22,874 nucleotides of DNA from Thraustochytrium sp. TN22 (GCA_013306675.1 JABLUY010000384.1:1-22874), one strand, 5' to 3'. Counted from the stretch's first letter, positions 1-10,238 are shown. Program-made: numbers and translations. Notes: generated by a model not told the origin, from the letters alone.

Positions 1-177
1 TCCGCCGTCGCCGACGCCAGCAGCGTGCTGCTGGTGTCGAGCCCGCGTCCTGGGGGTGGTCGCCCAGCGCGCAGTTCGTTCGAGCCTTTCGCCCTCGCCG
101 CGCCGGCCAGCAGCCTGCCACAGACGTTGGCCTTGCGAAGCACATCAAGGGCGAAACGGTCTAAGAAAAGCATATGA
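1..177. other. Possible gene fragment at the left edge, strand unresolved
   Basis: The first 160-175 bases are open in several frames, so the window may begin inside a gene. A plus frame ends at the TAA at 162-164 with a tail reading LAKHIKGETV. Another plus frame ends at the TGA at 175-177. On the minus strand an ATG at 173-171 opens a frame (MLFLDRFALDVLRK...) that runs off the left edge. None of the three resembles a family I recognise. The stretch is too short and GC-rich for openness alone to mean much. A 3' terminal exon of a plus-strand gene is the simplest reading, with low confidence. Confidence 0.2.
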
Positions 178-1197
178 TTTGTTCTTGTGATCATGTGCCT
201 GCCAGGTCGGTCACACGAGAACGAGAACTGACACGTCTTCTCTCGATGGCTCTCGTTGACTCACAGTCAGGCTGACTCAGTGGCAGAGGCACGGTCTCTG
301 GCGGCAGTGCCAGTGCCATGGCAACTCCGTCTCCCGCTCGCATTCATTTTTGTAAAAACTGTCAGTGACTGCGCAAGGCCTTGTCAGTCAGACGAGGAGC
401 TCAGCTGTTCAGGACTTGTCCGTGGCGTGACACCCGCAGAAGTTGCCTCAAGTCATCCAAGATCTCCGCTGGCACTGGCAGTCTGTGGGAGTGTGGTCAA
501 CGTGGCGGCACGTGCATGGTGGAGCTGCAGCAGGGTGCGAGCCGCAGCGGTGGACCTGCGGCGCCGCAGCAGCCTAACAGTGTGGCAAACTCGAGACTCG
601 AGTGAGCAGCGCCGCATCGGGGTCCGGGTAGCGTCTCCGACTTTGCTTCTGGTTCCTCGGTACTACCATGTGGTACCTTCGGCGGGTGGGAACCCGCGGC
701 GCCGCCCAGCCAGCAAGATCCGCACGCTAAATGATAACAAGCAAGCGGCCGCCGGCGCGACTCGCTGTGCAATGGTCCGGCAGCCACGTGGCCGCGCGCT
801 TCGCACGCTGGTCTCGAGGACTCGGAGAACTGGATGAGTCACGGTCGAAGGCTCTCAGACTGACTCTCCGGCGACGACGCGCAGCTCACTGCCAGTGCCA
901 GTGGCATTGGCCCGGCGGGAGCCGGACGCAGCCCGGCGGGCCAGCGGCTCAAGGTTGAGGACCCTGGGTACTCGCGTTGACAAGAGTTGACAACAAGCCT
1001 TGCTGCAGCCCTGCACGCGCTGTCTGTCAGCGGCCAGATGCTGTTCAGAAAACTAGGTTTGTTTCGTGCGCGGCAAGTGCCGCGTGCGTTGGTGCCACTG
1101 ACAGTGAGAGCAGGCTCTGCCAGCTGCCGGAGCTGGAGCTGCGAGGCCTGCAGACCCGGAATCGACGAAATCCAGCAGAAGCTCGATTGCCTCGGTC
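178..1197. other. Non-coding upstream region of the first beta-helix gene
   Basis: I see no convincing gene in this kilobase. The open frames it contains are short, low in recognisable motifs and overlap one another. The notable content is four copies of the palindrome CACTGNCAGTG or a one-base variant, listed separately, plus related half-sites such as CAGTGCCAGTG near 304-314. It is probably the promoter and 5' leader of the gene starting at 1198. Confidence 0.5.
357..1106. promoter_or_regulatory. Cluster of four CACTGNCAGTG palindromes upstream of the first beta-helix gene
   Basis: The copies are AACTGTCAGTG at 357-367, CACTGGCAGTC at 473-483, CACTGCCAGTG at 887-897 and CACTGACAGTG at 1096-1106. 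Two are perfect inverted repeats around one variable base; two differ at one outer base. The last lies about 90 bases before the ATG at 1198. A dyad with a fixed 1-nt centre and several copies upstream of one gene looks like a binding site for a dimeric transcription factor. I do not know the factor. The assignment rests on sequence recurrence only. Confidence 0.45.
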
Positions 1198-3033
1198 ATG
1201 GCGCGCTCGGTGAAGCTGCACGTGGCATGGTGGACCGCGGCCATGGCCGTGGCGCTCGCACACGGCCATAGGGAGGTGCGAGTGGGCGAGGGCGCCCCCT
1301 TGCAAATGGTGCTGGCAGAAGATAGGCTGGACCTACTGCCGGTGGTGCCAGTGGAGGAGGGGGAGGGGGAAGAGGACCTGGACGACGAGGACGAGGAGGT
1401 GCAAGGAGGAAGCCAAGGCCGCGCGAGCGTGGCACTTAGGCAGGAGGACTTCGATGCTGGCTCGTACATTATCACGCAGCCCGGGCGGTATGTGCTTGAG
1501 GAGGACATCTCCTTCCGTCCAGCGGGAGACCTGAGCGAGGATGCGCCGGAGACGTGGATGTACCCGGACCGGACCAAGGCGCCGTACAATGCGAGCGGGT
1601 TCCGCCTCGGCTTCTTTGCGGCCCTGGTGGTGGAGGCGGAGGATGTGACGATCGACCTCAAGGGCCACAAGATCGAGCAGTCCAAGGAGCACGCTCTCGT
1701 GCAGCGCTTCTTCTCCGTGATCGAGCTGGCCAGCCTGCCGTTCCCGCCCATCATTGGGCCGGCCAACTTTGGCGCCGTGAGTGACTATCGCGTTGCCAAG
1801 AATGTTGTCATCAAGAACGGCGTCGTTGGGCGCAGCTCGCACTACGGCATTCACGGCAATGGGAACTCCCGCGTCGTGATCAAGAACCTGGAGATTGTCG
1901 ACTTCGAGGTGGGCGGTCTGGCGCTCAACAGCGTGCACCGACTCAAGGTCAAGAACGTCAAGGTGCACTCGAGCCGAACGGACGTGCCGGCGCACGCGGC
2001 GCTCTCGCATAGCATCTTCCTGCTGCAGGCGGAGGCGAACCACCTGACGGCGCCCGAGGGCAGCGAGGTGGCCGAGGCCGCCAGGGCACTGCGCAAGGAG
2101 GTGTACACCTATTTGAAGCAGGGCGGTGGCGCACACGAGCTCTTCGGCACGCGCAACGGCGGCCTTCCTGACGCCGCCTCTCTGGTGGGCGTGCAGATTC
2201 ACGGCATGGTGAATGTGGGTGAATTCTCCAACGTGGTCCCGGCGCGTCCGGACGAGGAGGACCCGCCGCTGGCGCTCCTGGGCCGAGATGCCTTCGCCGT
2301 CAACCTCGACAACGTTGTCGTGTCGAACCTGCGCTCCCGCAACCAGGAGACCGGCGCGCTCATGTACCGCGGCGCCGGGTTGGCGGACGGCGCCTACACG
2401 ACGGCGCACGCCGCCGACATTGTGGCAGGTGTCTTCGACATTGACCACATCGTGGACCTGAAAAACAACTACACGTGCAAGCGAAACCCGCTCGCTGACT
2501 TGCAGCTTGCGGTGGCGCGCTACTCACTGGCCTGCCGGTACGATCCCTCCGCCGCCTGCGGCAAGGGCTTTGAAGGTGACCTGCTGGCCCGCAGCGGCAT
2601 TCCGCAGTCCGTGCTCGAGTGGTGCGACGCGCCATTCGACGCGGAGAACTCCGAAGCGCTCTGGGCCAAGATCCTTGAAAAGTACGAGGTCGTGGGCGGC
2701 CACGGCGTCATGCACCACGTATCCAAGGGCCTTGTTGGCATCAAGCTCGACAACATCTTCCGCGTCAAGATCAAGGACTGCGTCGTCGAGAACCTTCGCA
2801 ACGAGGGTAATGCCGAGGACCGCTCGCCGCTCGCAGTCCTCTCCAACCCGGATTCTGTCTTCGACGGCTTCACCGCGCGCGGCGTCTCGCTCGCCTCCAC
2901 CGTGCGCGTGCGTGGCTCTGCCATTGCTGTGCGCGACATTCACTCCGAGGTTGGCGACGACGTCTGCGTGGCTCAGATCAACTCCAACTCGCGCCTCAAC
3001 CTCACCTCCATGGACTGCGTCAGCTCGAAGTAG
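1198..3033 (+). CDS. Secreted beta-helix-like protein, paralogue 1
   Basis: This is a 611-aa protein. It starts with a probable signal peptide (hydrophobic core WWTAAMAVALAHG, residues about 11-23). An acidic linker follows at about 43-75 (EEGEGEEDLDDEDEE). The conserved body starts near residue 78. Short beta-strand repeats rich in V, I, N and G, such as VTIDLKGHKI and KNVVIKNGVVG, with the GIHGN turn near 217, are typical of right-handed parallel beta-helix (pectin-lyase-like) proteins. Sequons occur at YNASG (about 131), NNYTC and LNLTS. Paired cysteines (LACRYDPSAAC) and a C-terminal Cys suggest disulphides, as expected outside the cytosol. I see no catalytic signature of pectate lyase or polygalacturonase, so no activity is assigned. 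The body is closely similar to the next gene, and the acidic linker is the main difference. The start is the first ATG of the frame and places the signal peptide correctly. Confidence 0.85.
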   Translation: MARSVKLHVAWWTAAMAVALAHGHREVRVGEGAPLQMVLAEDRLDLLPVVPVEEGEGEEDLDDEDEEVQGGSQGRASVALRQEDFDAGSYIITQPGRYVLEEDISFRPAGDLSEDAPETWMYPDRTKAPYNASGFRLGFFAALVVEAEDVTIDLKGHKIEQSKEHALVQRFFSVIELASLPFPPIIGPANFGAVSDYRVAKNVVIKNGVVGRSSHYGIHGNGNSRVVIKNLEIVDFEVGGLALNSVHRLKVKNVKVHSSRTDVPAHAALSHSIFLLQAEANHLTAPEGSEVAEAARALRKEVYTYLKQGGGAHELFGTRNGGLPDAASLVGVQIHGMVNVGEFSNVVPARPDEEDPPLALLGRDAFAVNLDNVVVSNLRSRNQETGALMYRGAGLADGAYTTAHAADIVAGVFDIDHIVDLKNNYTCKRNPLADLQLAVARYSLACRYDPSAACGKGFEGDLLARSGIPQSVLEWCDAPFDAENSEALWAKILEKYEVVGGHGVMHHVSKGLVGIKLDNIFRVKIKDCVVENLRNEGNAEDRSPLAVLSNPDSVFDGFTARGVSLASTVRVRGSAIAVRDIHSEVGDDVCVAQINSNSRLNLTSMDCVSSK

Positions 3034-3846
3034 CCCGATGATTGACCGGGGAGACCCGGGGCGGGCCTCCTCGCAGCGCGGCTGAGCGCGCACGTGCGGC
3101 GCCGTGCATCTTTTTAGTTCTAAAGGAACGCCTAACCGAAGCTCTAAACGCCAGGTCTGCACGCGCAGAGTCCATTGCTGGGGTCGCCATCGCCCCCACT
3201 GGTATCGGGTTGCGCGCGGCGTCCCGGTCCGCGGCGCGTGCAGTGCCACACAGAAGCTTCGACCACCGTGTCCACATCGCATGCCTCGCACCTCTCCCTC
3301 TTCTACGTCCAGCCCAGGTGCGCGCTCCTTGGAAGAGCCATCCTCCGCGCCGAAACAAGGACCAGGTCCCGGGCAGGGCGTGGCGTGGCGAGAGCTTCAG
3401 CCGGCGGCCGCGCGCGACGGTGCAGAGGCGGCCGCTGCCAGCGCGCGAGTCCAGCCTGCCGCCTGTCGCCAGGGAAAGGCGCCGCACCGCGCCGGCGCGC
3501 GGCCTGAGCGCGCCGGGACTCAATTGCTTGTGCACGCTGTGACCTCACGGGTGGCGCGCTTGTCCAATGGGGGGGCGCGCCCGCTCTGCGGGCGACCTCA
3601 GAGCTGGGAGCGCAGTGTCCACTGGCAGACGCGTGCCGTCCCGCTTGCTCCCCGTCTGAATCGGGGCCGAGACACGCATCGAGGCGGGCGCCCGCGCTGA
3701 CAGGCGGCTTCGATCGTGGCGCGGGCGGCGCGGCAGACACGCAAGAAGGCGCTTGGTTTCCCCCGCGCGCTCGCTGCTGCCCGGGCGGTTGCGGGCGGGG
3801 CGGGCGGCGCCTGGGCGTCGAGGTCAAGACCGAGCTGCGATCAGCA
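3034..3846. other. Intergenic region between the two paralogues
   Basis: These 813 bases hold no gene I can support. The open frames on both strands are arginine/alanine-rich, as expected from GC-rich non-coding DNA. A 9-of-11 match to the upstream palindrome (CACTGGCAGAC, 3620-3630) lies about 220 bases before the second paralogue's ATG. The region probably contains the first gene's 3' UTR and the second gene's promoter. Confidence 0.5.
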
Positions 3847-5532
3847 ATGACGACGACGATGCGACAGACTCGGAGCGCGCCGCGGAGAGTTGTGCTCGCA
3901 CTGGCGGCGGTGGCGCTGGCCACGGCGCTGGCACGCGGAGAGCCGACCGAGGCGGCGGTGGTGCAGCTGCGACAGGCGGACTTTAACGCCGGCACATACA
4001 TCGCGGACCAGAGCAACTGCGTCTACGTGCTGGAGGAGGACGTGGTCTTTCGGCCAGCAGGCAAGCTGCGCAGGAATGCGCCGGAGGAATGGATGTATCC
4101 AGACCGCTCGCAGGCGCCGTACAATGCGAGTGGGTTTCGCTTGGGCTTCTTCGCGGCCCTGGCCGTGGAGGCGGAGAATGTCACCATCGACCTGAACGGG
4201 CACCGCATCGAGCAGTCCGAGGAACACGCGCTCGTGCAGCGGTTCTTCGCGGTCATCGAGTTGGCCAGCATGCCGTTCCCACCGCGCAAGGGGCCGGCGG
4301 ACTTTGGTGGCACGAGCGACTTCCGACCGGCGCGCAACGTGGTGGTCAAGAATGGTGTCATCGGTCGCAGCGCCCACCACGGCATCCACGGCAACACCAA
4401 CGACAACGTGGAGCTGGTCGATCTGGAGATCCACAGCTTTGAGGTCTCGGCCATCGCCCTCAACGGCGTGCAGGGACTCACCATGCGCAACATCGTAGCG
4501 CACTCCTCGCGCACAAATGTGCCCGCGCATGGCGCCTTGTCCCAGAGCATCTTCTTGCTGCAGGCCGAGGCGAACTTCCTCAGCGCCGGCCGCAAGAGCG
4601 AGGTGGGTAGGCGGGCCGCGACGCTGCGCAAGGCAGTGTATCGCTTCCTCAAGCGGCGCAAGGACACGCGCGGCCTCTTCGCGTCGCGCGCCGGCGGCCT
4701 GCCGGACGGCTCGCTCCTGGCCGGCATCCAGATCGCCGCGCGCTTTAACGTAGGCAACTTTGAGACGGAGCTGCCGGAGGAGCCCTCTGCGGCGGCACCG
4801 CGGGCCTCCTTGGCCGTCATCATGCAAAACGTGACGGTCTCCGGCCTGCAGTCGCGGCCGCAGGAGACCGGCACGCTGACAACCATGGCGGACGCCGCAG
4901 CGAACGCGACCGCGGCCCCGGTCGGGGACATTGTCGGCGCCATGTTGGACATGGACTTCATCTTCAACGAGCGCAAGAAGGCGTACCGAAGGAACCCGCT
5001 GGCGGACCTGCAGCTCGCCGTCGCCCGCTACGCGCTGGACTGCCTCTCCTCGGACGCTGCCTGCGGTACGGGCCTGGAGGGTGCGCTGCTTGCACGTAAC
5101 AGCATCTCGCAGGAGGTGCTGGACTGGGCCTTTGCTCCGCGCCGCAAGCGGCGCGAGGCCTGGGACGCGCTCCTGGCCTCGCACACGATCGAGGGCAACC
5201 ACGACGTCATGCACCACTTCCTCAAGGGCGTCATCGGCTGCAAGCTGGACGGCATCTACGGCGCCAACATCACCGATGTCGTCGTCGACGGCGTGTACAA
5301 CCTGGCTGAGGACTCGGACCGCTCTGCCCTGGCCCTGGCTGCGAGTAATTACACCTACGACGGTACTTCGGCGCGCGGGCTCTCTGTGGCCTCCACGGTA
5401 CAGCTCTTCGGCGATGACATTGCGGTGCGCAATGTTGAGGCTAGCTCCGGCCAGGAGGTGTGTCTCGCCGAGATCAACAGCAACCAGGACCTCGATCTCG
5501 AGGCCGTCAAGTGCCCTTTCGCGTCGGCATGA
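3847..5532 (+). CDS. Secreted beta-helix-like protein, paralogue 2
   Basis: This is a 561-aa tandem paralogue of the preceding gene, on the same strand. A probable signal peptide spans residues 1 to about 31 (basic start, then VVLALAAVALATALARG). The mature protein starts almost directly with the conserved region (VVQLRQADFNAGTYI) and lacks the acidic linker of paralogue 1. Shared blocks include EEWMYPDRSQAPYNASGFRL, VTIDLNGHRIEQSEEHALVQ, GIHGN (about 179), RNPLADLQLAVARYAL and a final INSNQDLDLEAVKC. Beta-strand/turn repeats again point to a right-handed beta-helix. There are more sequons than in paralogue 1: NAS, NVT twice, NAT, NIT and NYT. The function is unknown; a cell-wall, scale or extracellular-matrix role is possible but only inferred from secretion and fold. 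Synteny and similarity indicate local duplication. Confidence 0.85.
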   Translation: MTTTMRQTRSAPRRVVLALAAVALATALARGEPTEAAVVQLRQADFNAGTYIADQSNCVYVLEEDVVFRPAGKLRRNAPEEWMYPDRSQAPYNASGFRLGFFAALAVEAENVTIDLNGHRIEQSEEHALVQRFFAVIELASMPFPPRKGPADFGGTSDFRPARNVVVKNGVIGRSAHHGIHGNTNDNVELVDLEIHSFEVSAIALNGVQGLTMRNIVAHSSRTNVPAHGALSQSIFLLQAEANFLSAGRKSEVGRRAATLRKAVYRFLKRRKDTRGLFASRAGGLPDGSLLAGIQIAARFNVGNFETELPEEPSAAAPRASLAVIMQNVTVSGLQSRPQETGTLTTMADAAANATAAPVGDIVGAMLDMDFIFNERKKAYRRNPLADLQLAVARYALDCLSSDAACGTGLEGALLARNSISQEVLDWAFAPRRKRREAWDALLASHTIEGNHDVMHHFLKGVIGCKLDGIYGANITDVVVDGVYNLAEDSDRSALALAASNYTYDGTSARGLSVASTVQLFGDDIAVRNVEASSGQEVCLAEINSNQDLDLEAVKCPFASA

Positions 5533-6275
5533 GCGGCATGAACGTGATCGCGGTACGAGTAGCTCCGACAAGCCTAGCTCGGCTCGGGCGCCGGGCTCGT
5601 CAGCTCGCCCCTATTTTGTACCAGGAGAAGTGAAACGAACCTCTAACTTATCTGCCCTTGTGCGGCCTGTGCTCCAGCAACCGCAGCGCGTCACTTGCTG
5701 CACGCCTCAGGCCCGGACCCGGACCCGGAGGTGGTCATGGGACCCACCGTACGCCCCACACGCAAGCTTCTCGTCCCCCGTCCGGCGCCCCGATCTGCAC
5801 CACTCCTTCCGTTGCCACGAGCCCAGCCCCAACGTGACCATGACGTCACCGAGACCGTGTCCGTCCGTGCCTTCACGCGGCGAGCGCGGAGTCGAGCCCC
5901 GACCGCCGAGCTCTGGCGCCCTCGTGCGTGTTCCGCCTCGACTCGTCATGCTCTAGCTAGCCTCTCGCAAGGCAAGCGAGTTGTCCTCCGGTCTTGGTCT
6001 GTCTGGTCCTCCTCCACCTCGTACGCGGCGAGCATCCCGCAAGAGCAAAAGATGGGCTCGCACGGTGGCGGCGGTCGGGGCTACTTTGCAGGCCTGCGTT
6101 GCTGCAATGCAAGCAAGCGCTGGCGGCGGCTCCGCCCGCCTACTTCTTGACCGTGAGCGTGCTTTGCTCGCGGCGCGCGACGGGGAGAGAGCGAGGCCCA
6201 ACCGTCGCGGCGACGGTTGTGCCGCAAGGGCGCGGCCCGCGCATACCCGAGTGGCGCGCAAGCGCGGCCGCAAGC

Positions 6276-6313
6276 GCGCAAGTGGGGCAAACCGGCGCAA
6301 GTGGGGCTAACCG
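6276..6313. repeat. 19-bp tandem duplication
   Basis: The unit GCGCAAGTGGGGCAAACCG (6276-6294) is followed immediately by a second copy (6295-6313) differing at one position (A to T). It lies about 230 bases upstream of the Gln-rich gene's ATG. It could be a duplicated promoter element or a neutral slippage product. Confidence 0.85.
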
Positions 6314-6386
6314 CGGCGGCGCGAGCCCGCCAGACCCTCTTCGCTTCGCTCGCGCGGAGGGAGTTCGCATCGCGCGCGCGGCGGCA

Positions 6387-6387
<1 letters not shown>

Positions 6388-6426
<39 letters not shown>
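6388..6426. repeat. CGG trinucleotide repeat in a 5' leader
   Basis: Thirteen uninterrupted CGG units are flanked by further imperfect GGC/GCG triplets, from about 6379 to 6440. The tract ends about 120 bases before the ATG of the Gln-rich gene, so it probably lies in the 5' UTR or core promoter. In frame it would encode Arg, Ala or Gly runs, but I see no reason to treat it as coding. Confidence 0.85.
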
Positions 6427-6429
<3 letters not shown>

Positions 6430-6544
6430 GGCGGCGGCGCTCCGGAGCGTGCGCCCCCTCCCCCGCCCCTTCCCGGCCCGGCCCCGGGCGCGGCGGAGCA
6501 CGGCGAGAGCGGCGAGAGAGCGAGCCGACCAAGGCGCGGCCGCC

Positions 6545-8109
6545 ATGGCGGTGAGCGCGGGCGAAGGCCGCAGGGCGCGCGGCGCGGCGGCGGGCGGTGG
6601 CGGCGGCGCGGCGGCCAGCGCGGCCGGCGCGGCGGCCGGCGCGGAGTACGGGCGCTCGCGCGCCCGCGCGGCGCCGCACGCGCAGAGAATGGAGCCCCAG
6701 GCGAAGGCGGCGGCGACGACGTCGCTCGGAGCCGCAACCTCGCCCACGGCAAGCACGCCCACGGCACCCGCCGGCAAGCGTAAGGACAGGCGGAATCGGC
6801 GCGGCGAGCCCAAGCGCGGTCGCGCCGGCGCTCCCCAGCAGCAGCAGCAGCAGCAGCAGCAACAGCAACCTCAGCTACAGCAGCAAACGCAGGCGGAGAA
6901 GCTCAAGATGAAGAAGCAGGCGCGGCCGCGGCAGCAGCAGCAGCAGAAGCAACCCCAGGCGCAGACGCAGACGCAGACGCAGACGCAAAAGCGCACCAAG
7001 AGCCAGAACCAAGAAAAGGTGCAGCAGGAGCTGCAGCTGAAGCAGCTCTCGACGACGCCGCAGCAACAGCAGCAACAGCAACAGCAGCAGGAGGAGCTGC
7101 CGCAGCAGCAACGGACGCCGCGGCCGGACGATGAGGAGGCGATCGGCGCTGGCACCCGCGAGGCTCGGATCGTGCTGGAAGAGGCGGATCCGGCTCGTGA
7201 TGGCGAGGAAGATGGCGAGCACGATCGCGAGGACGAGGACGTGGAGGACGAGGAGGAGGACGACGAGGAGGAGGAAGCGGAGGACGGTGAGGGCTTCTCC
7301 GTTGTGTCGGACGATATGGTCTCGTTCGCCTCGTCAGAAAACCCAGCAACCGTGGCGACGCACACCACGGCCGCCAGCACGGCAAGTCACGAGCCGCGCG
7401 TCCGCAAGCTGGACGTGGAGACGCTCTTCGCGGAGCAGCGGCGTCTGGAGAAGCTGCAGGACAAGGTCAAGGTGAGCGTCTCGCTGGATGGCGGGCCGCC
7501 GCTGGAGGTCTTCGTGGCCGTGATCGACGACCTGCTCGAGTTCACCTACGACGGCAGCTTGCAGGTGGCGTGTGAGTCGGGCGCGCTGCACGTGTGCGTG
7601 GAGTCGGCGGTCTTGGGGCTGCGCAAGGAGGTGAACGGCGTCTTTACGCTGCAAGAGACTGTTGCGCTTGACGCGTGGACCGAGCTGTACTTTGTCCACG
7701 ACGCGGGCGTCCAGCGCTGGCGCTTCCGCGGCTTCCACATCCGCATGTCCCCGGCGGCGGTGGTGTCGGCCACTGCAACGCCACCATCTCCGGTTCAAGT
7801 CCCGGCGGAGGTTCCCACCGAGGCGCAGCAGGCACCCAGGTCGGCGGCGGTGCCGGCAGCGTTGCCAGCGGCGAACGCGGAGGCGATCTCGCCGCGGCGA
7901 CCGCGAGGCCCGCCAGGCTTCGCGCCCATGGCTGCCGCACCAACACAGGTTCCTGCCATGTACCCGGAGCACCAGCAGTTTCACCCTATGATGGGTCCCG
8001 TGAACGCCTCGCCCATGTCACCCATGTCACCCCCCATGGAGCCAGGGATGCCGTACCACGCGATGCCGCTTGGCGTGATGATGGCCGGCGCGCAGGTACA
8101 GCCGCAACC

Positions 8110-8145
<36 letters not shown>

Positions 8146-9361
8146 ACAGCAGCAACAGCAGCAGCAACAGCAGCACATGCCGCCGCCCATGATGATGCTG
8201 CAGGCGCAGCAGGGTCCTGCTTTGGATGCGCACGGCCAGCCGCAGGCAGCCATGATGTGGTATCCCGGGGCGCCAGCGCCGACTCCCTTCTTCATGTACA
8301 TGCCGAACGCGTACGCGGCGCAAATGCAGCCCATGTATCCGGGAGCGCACGACGGCCAGCACCTGCACCCGCAGCAGCACCCGCAGGAGGCTGCACACAT
8401 GGGGGCGGCGCAGGGACCCGACGGCCCCGGCATGCCGCGGCTCTCGCGCGGGCGGGATGGCGAGTTGCGCGCGCCGGCTGAGCATGCCCTGGACGCGCTT
8501 GCGCACCACCTAGACATGGGCTTGCTGGACATGCTGCTCGGGTCCGAGTGGGGCCGCGGGCGCGTCATGGACATGCTGCGTCGCGGCGACGACGAGCGGC
8601 TTCCGGGCGTGCTCATGAACCGGCTGGGCGCCAGCGTGGGCGTCCTGCTGACGGACCGCTACGCGTCGCAGCTGATGCTGGAGATTCTGCGTGGCGGATC
8701 GTCAGCGGATCGTGCGCGCCTGGTGGACCTGCTGGACGTCTCGGTGCCTGCACTTGTGGCCAGCAATGTGGCCTGCAGCGTGCTGCTAGCGGCGCTCAAG
8801 GACATGGAGGACGAGGCCACCGGCGAGCGCCTCCTGGATGTGATCCTCGACCACGTGGACGCCACGGAGCTCCTCGCGCACCCGCGCGCGCTCACGCTCG
8901 TGCTGGCTGCACACCCGCGCGCCAAGGAGCGCGTGCGCGCGGCGCTCAGCGAGGTGGCCAACCCGGTGCGCCTGGCCACTTCGCGCCTCGAGTCCTCGCG
9001 CCGCATGGTGGACGCCAAGTTCGTCGACCCAGCCTATGTCCACCTGCTGGCGCACCACGAGCTCGGCCATGTCATCCTGGCCACCAACGCGCAGCTGCGC
9101 GAGGCCTGCCTGGAACGCCTCGACCTCATCGTGCTCGTCAAGCACGCGCCGGCCGGCGCCAAGGTCGTGCACGCGCTCCTGCAGGACGCCTCCACGGGCC
9201 CGCGAGTCGCGCGCCGCCTCGCCGCGGCCGCCTCGCAGCTCGTCTTCGACCAAGAGGCTGCGCCCATTCTCAGCGACGCCCTTGAGCTCCTCGACCAGCG
9301 CGGGGAGCTCGACGACGCCGCGCGCGCCCTCCTCCCCCTCCTTCACCGTCAAGTCATGTAA
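6545..9361 (+). CDS. Gln-rich protein with a Pumilio-like helical C-terminus
   Basis: This is a 938-aa protein. I chose the ATG at 6545 because it has a near-ideal Kozak context (GCCGCCATGG); the frame extends 5' only without an ATG. In order: an Ala/Gly/Arg-rich start; Gln-rich low complexity from residue 98 to about 190 with QTQTQTQ and KK patches; an acidic Glu/Asp stretch (about 217-250); a compact beta-rich domain (about 302-402) that I do not recognise; a Met/Pro/Gln-rich linker with 21 consecutive Gln at 523-543; and an alpha-helical repeat region (about 638-932). Units such as LLTDRYASQLMLEIL and LVASNVACSVLLAAL resemble Pumilio repeats (D-x-Y-G-N/S-x-V-I-Q core), but the RNA-contact positions are poorly conserved. 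A Pumilio-related RNA-binding or scaffold protein acting in the cytoplasm or RNP granules is plausible but unproven. An unrelated ARM/HEAT-type solenoid is the alternative. Confidence 0.8.
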
Positions 9362-10238
9362 AGCAAAGCGCTCTGTGAACTTTTGATGATACCGGTACGG
9401 ACTCTTCTTGACTGTGAATCACCATGCTTGAGTCACCATGAAGCGCACAGCCTGACGAGAGAAGGCGGTGAAGGCGTGGGCAACAGGCAACCTCACACAG
9501 CCAAGCAAAGCGAAGCGAAGCGCGCACGCGAGGTGAGCATCCCGTGCCACGCCATGCCAAACACAGTGGCACAAGATCAATTACGCATGCCGAGAGTCTC
9601 TCCTGGCCCAACTTCTTGGCATCAACGCAAGGGTATGGAGAAACGGATATTGAATGAAGCAGCGTCCATCACAGCACAATCTAGCAAAAGAACTCGGGTT
9701 ATGCCGTGACCGAAGACAGCTCATAAAAGGGTCGTCGTCACATGCTCGTACGCCAGCACAAGGCCGGCGCACGACATTCCAGTCTCCTCGTCGCTCACCT
9801 CCATCGTCACCATCACCACCACCTACCCATCCACGGTTGATCGCTAGCTCGAAGAGTCGCACAAAGAAGAGAAGAGAGAAGAGGTAGAAACAGCGGCGGG
9901 AGGATGGAGTTGAAGTCGAGACGAAGAAGAGAGCAGAGATCACCAGCGGCTGCCGCGCAATCATCGCAACAGCCTCAGGCGTCCCCCCTGCCCCTCGTCC
10001 TCCATCATCATCATCATCAACACCACAACCACCACCAGCTCAACCACCCCGCCCCAAACCGGTCTCGTGTGCGATCACCTCTTCTGCAGCCAGGTCGCTC
10101 GTGGAGGAGTCAGTGGATCGAGCGGGCGCTTTCTGGCGCACCCGCTCGCGCTAATAGTCTCCACGCGCCCGCCGACGGCGCCGCCGCCATGTCGACGCCG
10201 CCGACGCGCCCGCTCGAGGCTAGGCTTGGTCGGGCCGC
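9362..10238. other. Convergent intergenic region (two 3' UTRs)
   Basis: This region lies between the ends of the Gln-rich gene (plus) and eL37 (minus), so both 3' UTRs should be here. I see no supported gene. A 112-codon plus-strand frame beginning at the ATG at 9904 ends inside the eL37 stop region. Its product is low complexity (a His/Gln-rich run from CATCATCATC repeats near 10003-10040) and resembles nothing known. Confidence 0.5.

Larger units (their letters stand above)
5533..6544. other. Intergenic region and leader of the Gln-rich gene
   Basis: I see no supported gene in this kilobase. It contains a 19-bp tandem duplication (6276-6313) and a CGG repeat (6388-6426), listed separately. 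The last 150 bases are extremely GC-rich and lead into a strong Kozak start, so they are likely the 5' UTR of the next gene. Confidence 0.5.

Noticed and set aside
3841-5571. 576-codon minus-strand ORF opposite the second beta-helix gene
   Set aside because: It is a shadow of the plus-strand gene caused by high GC at third positions; the plus strand has the signal peptide and paralogue similarity.
6449-6544. N-terminal extension of the Gln-rich protein to 970 aa
   Set aside because: The extended frame begins at a GTG with no ATG; the ATG at 6545 has a strong Kozak context.
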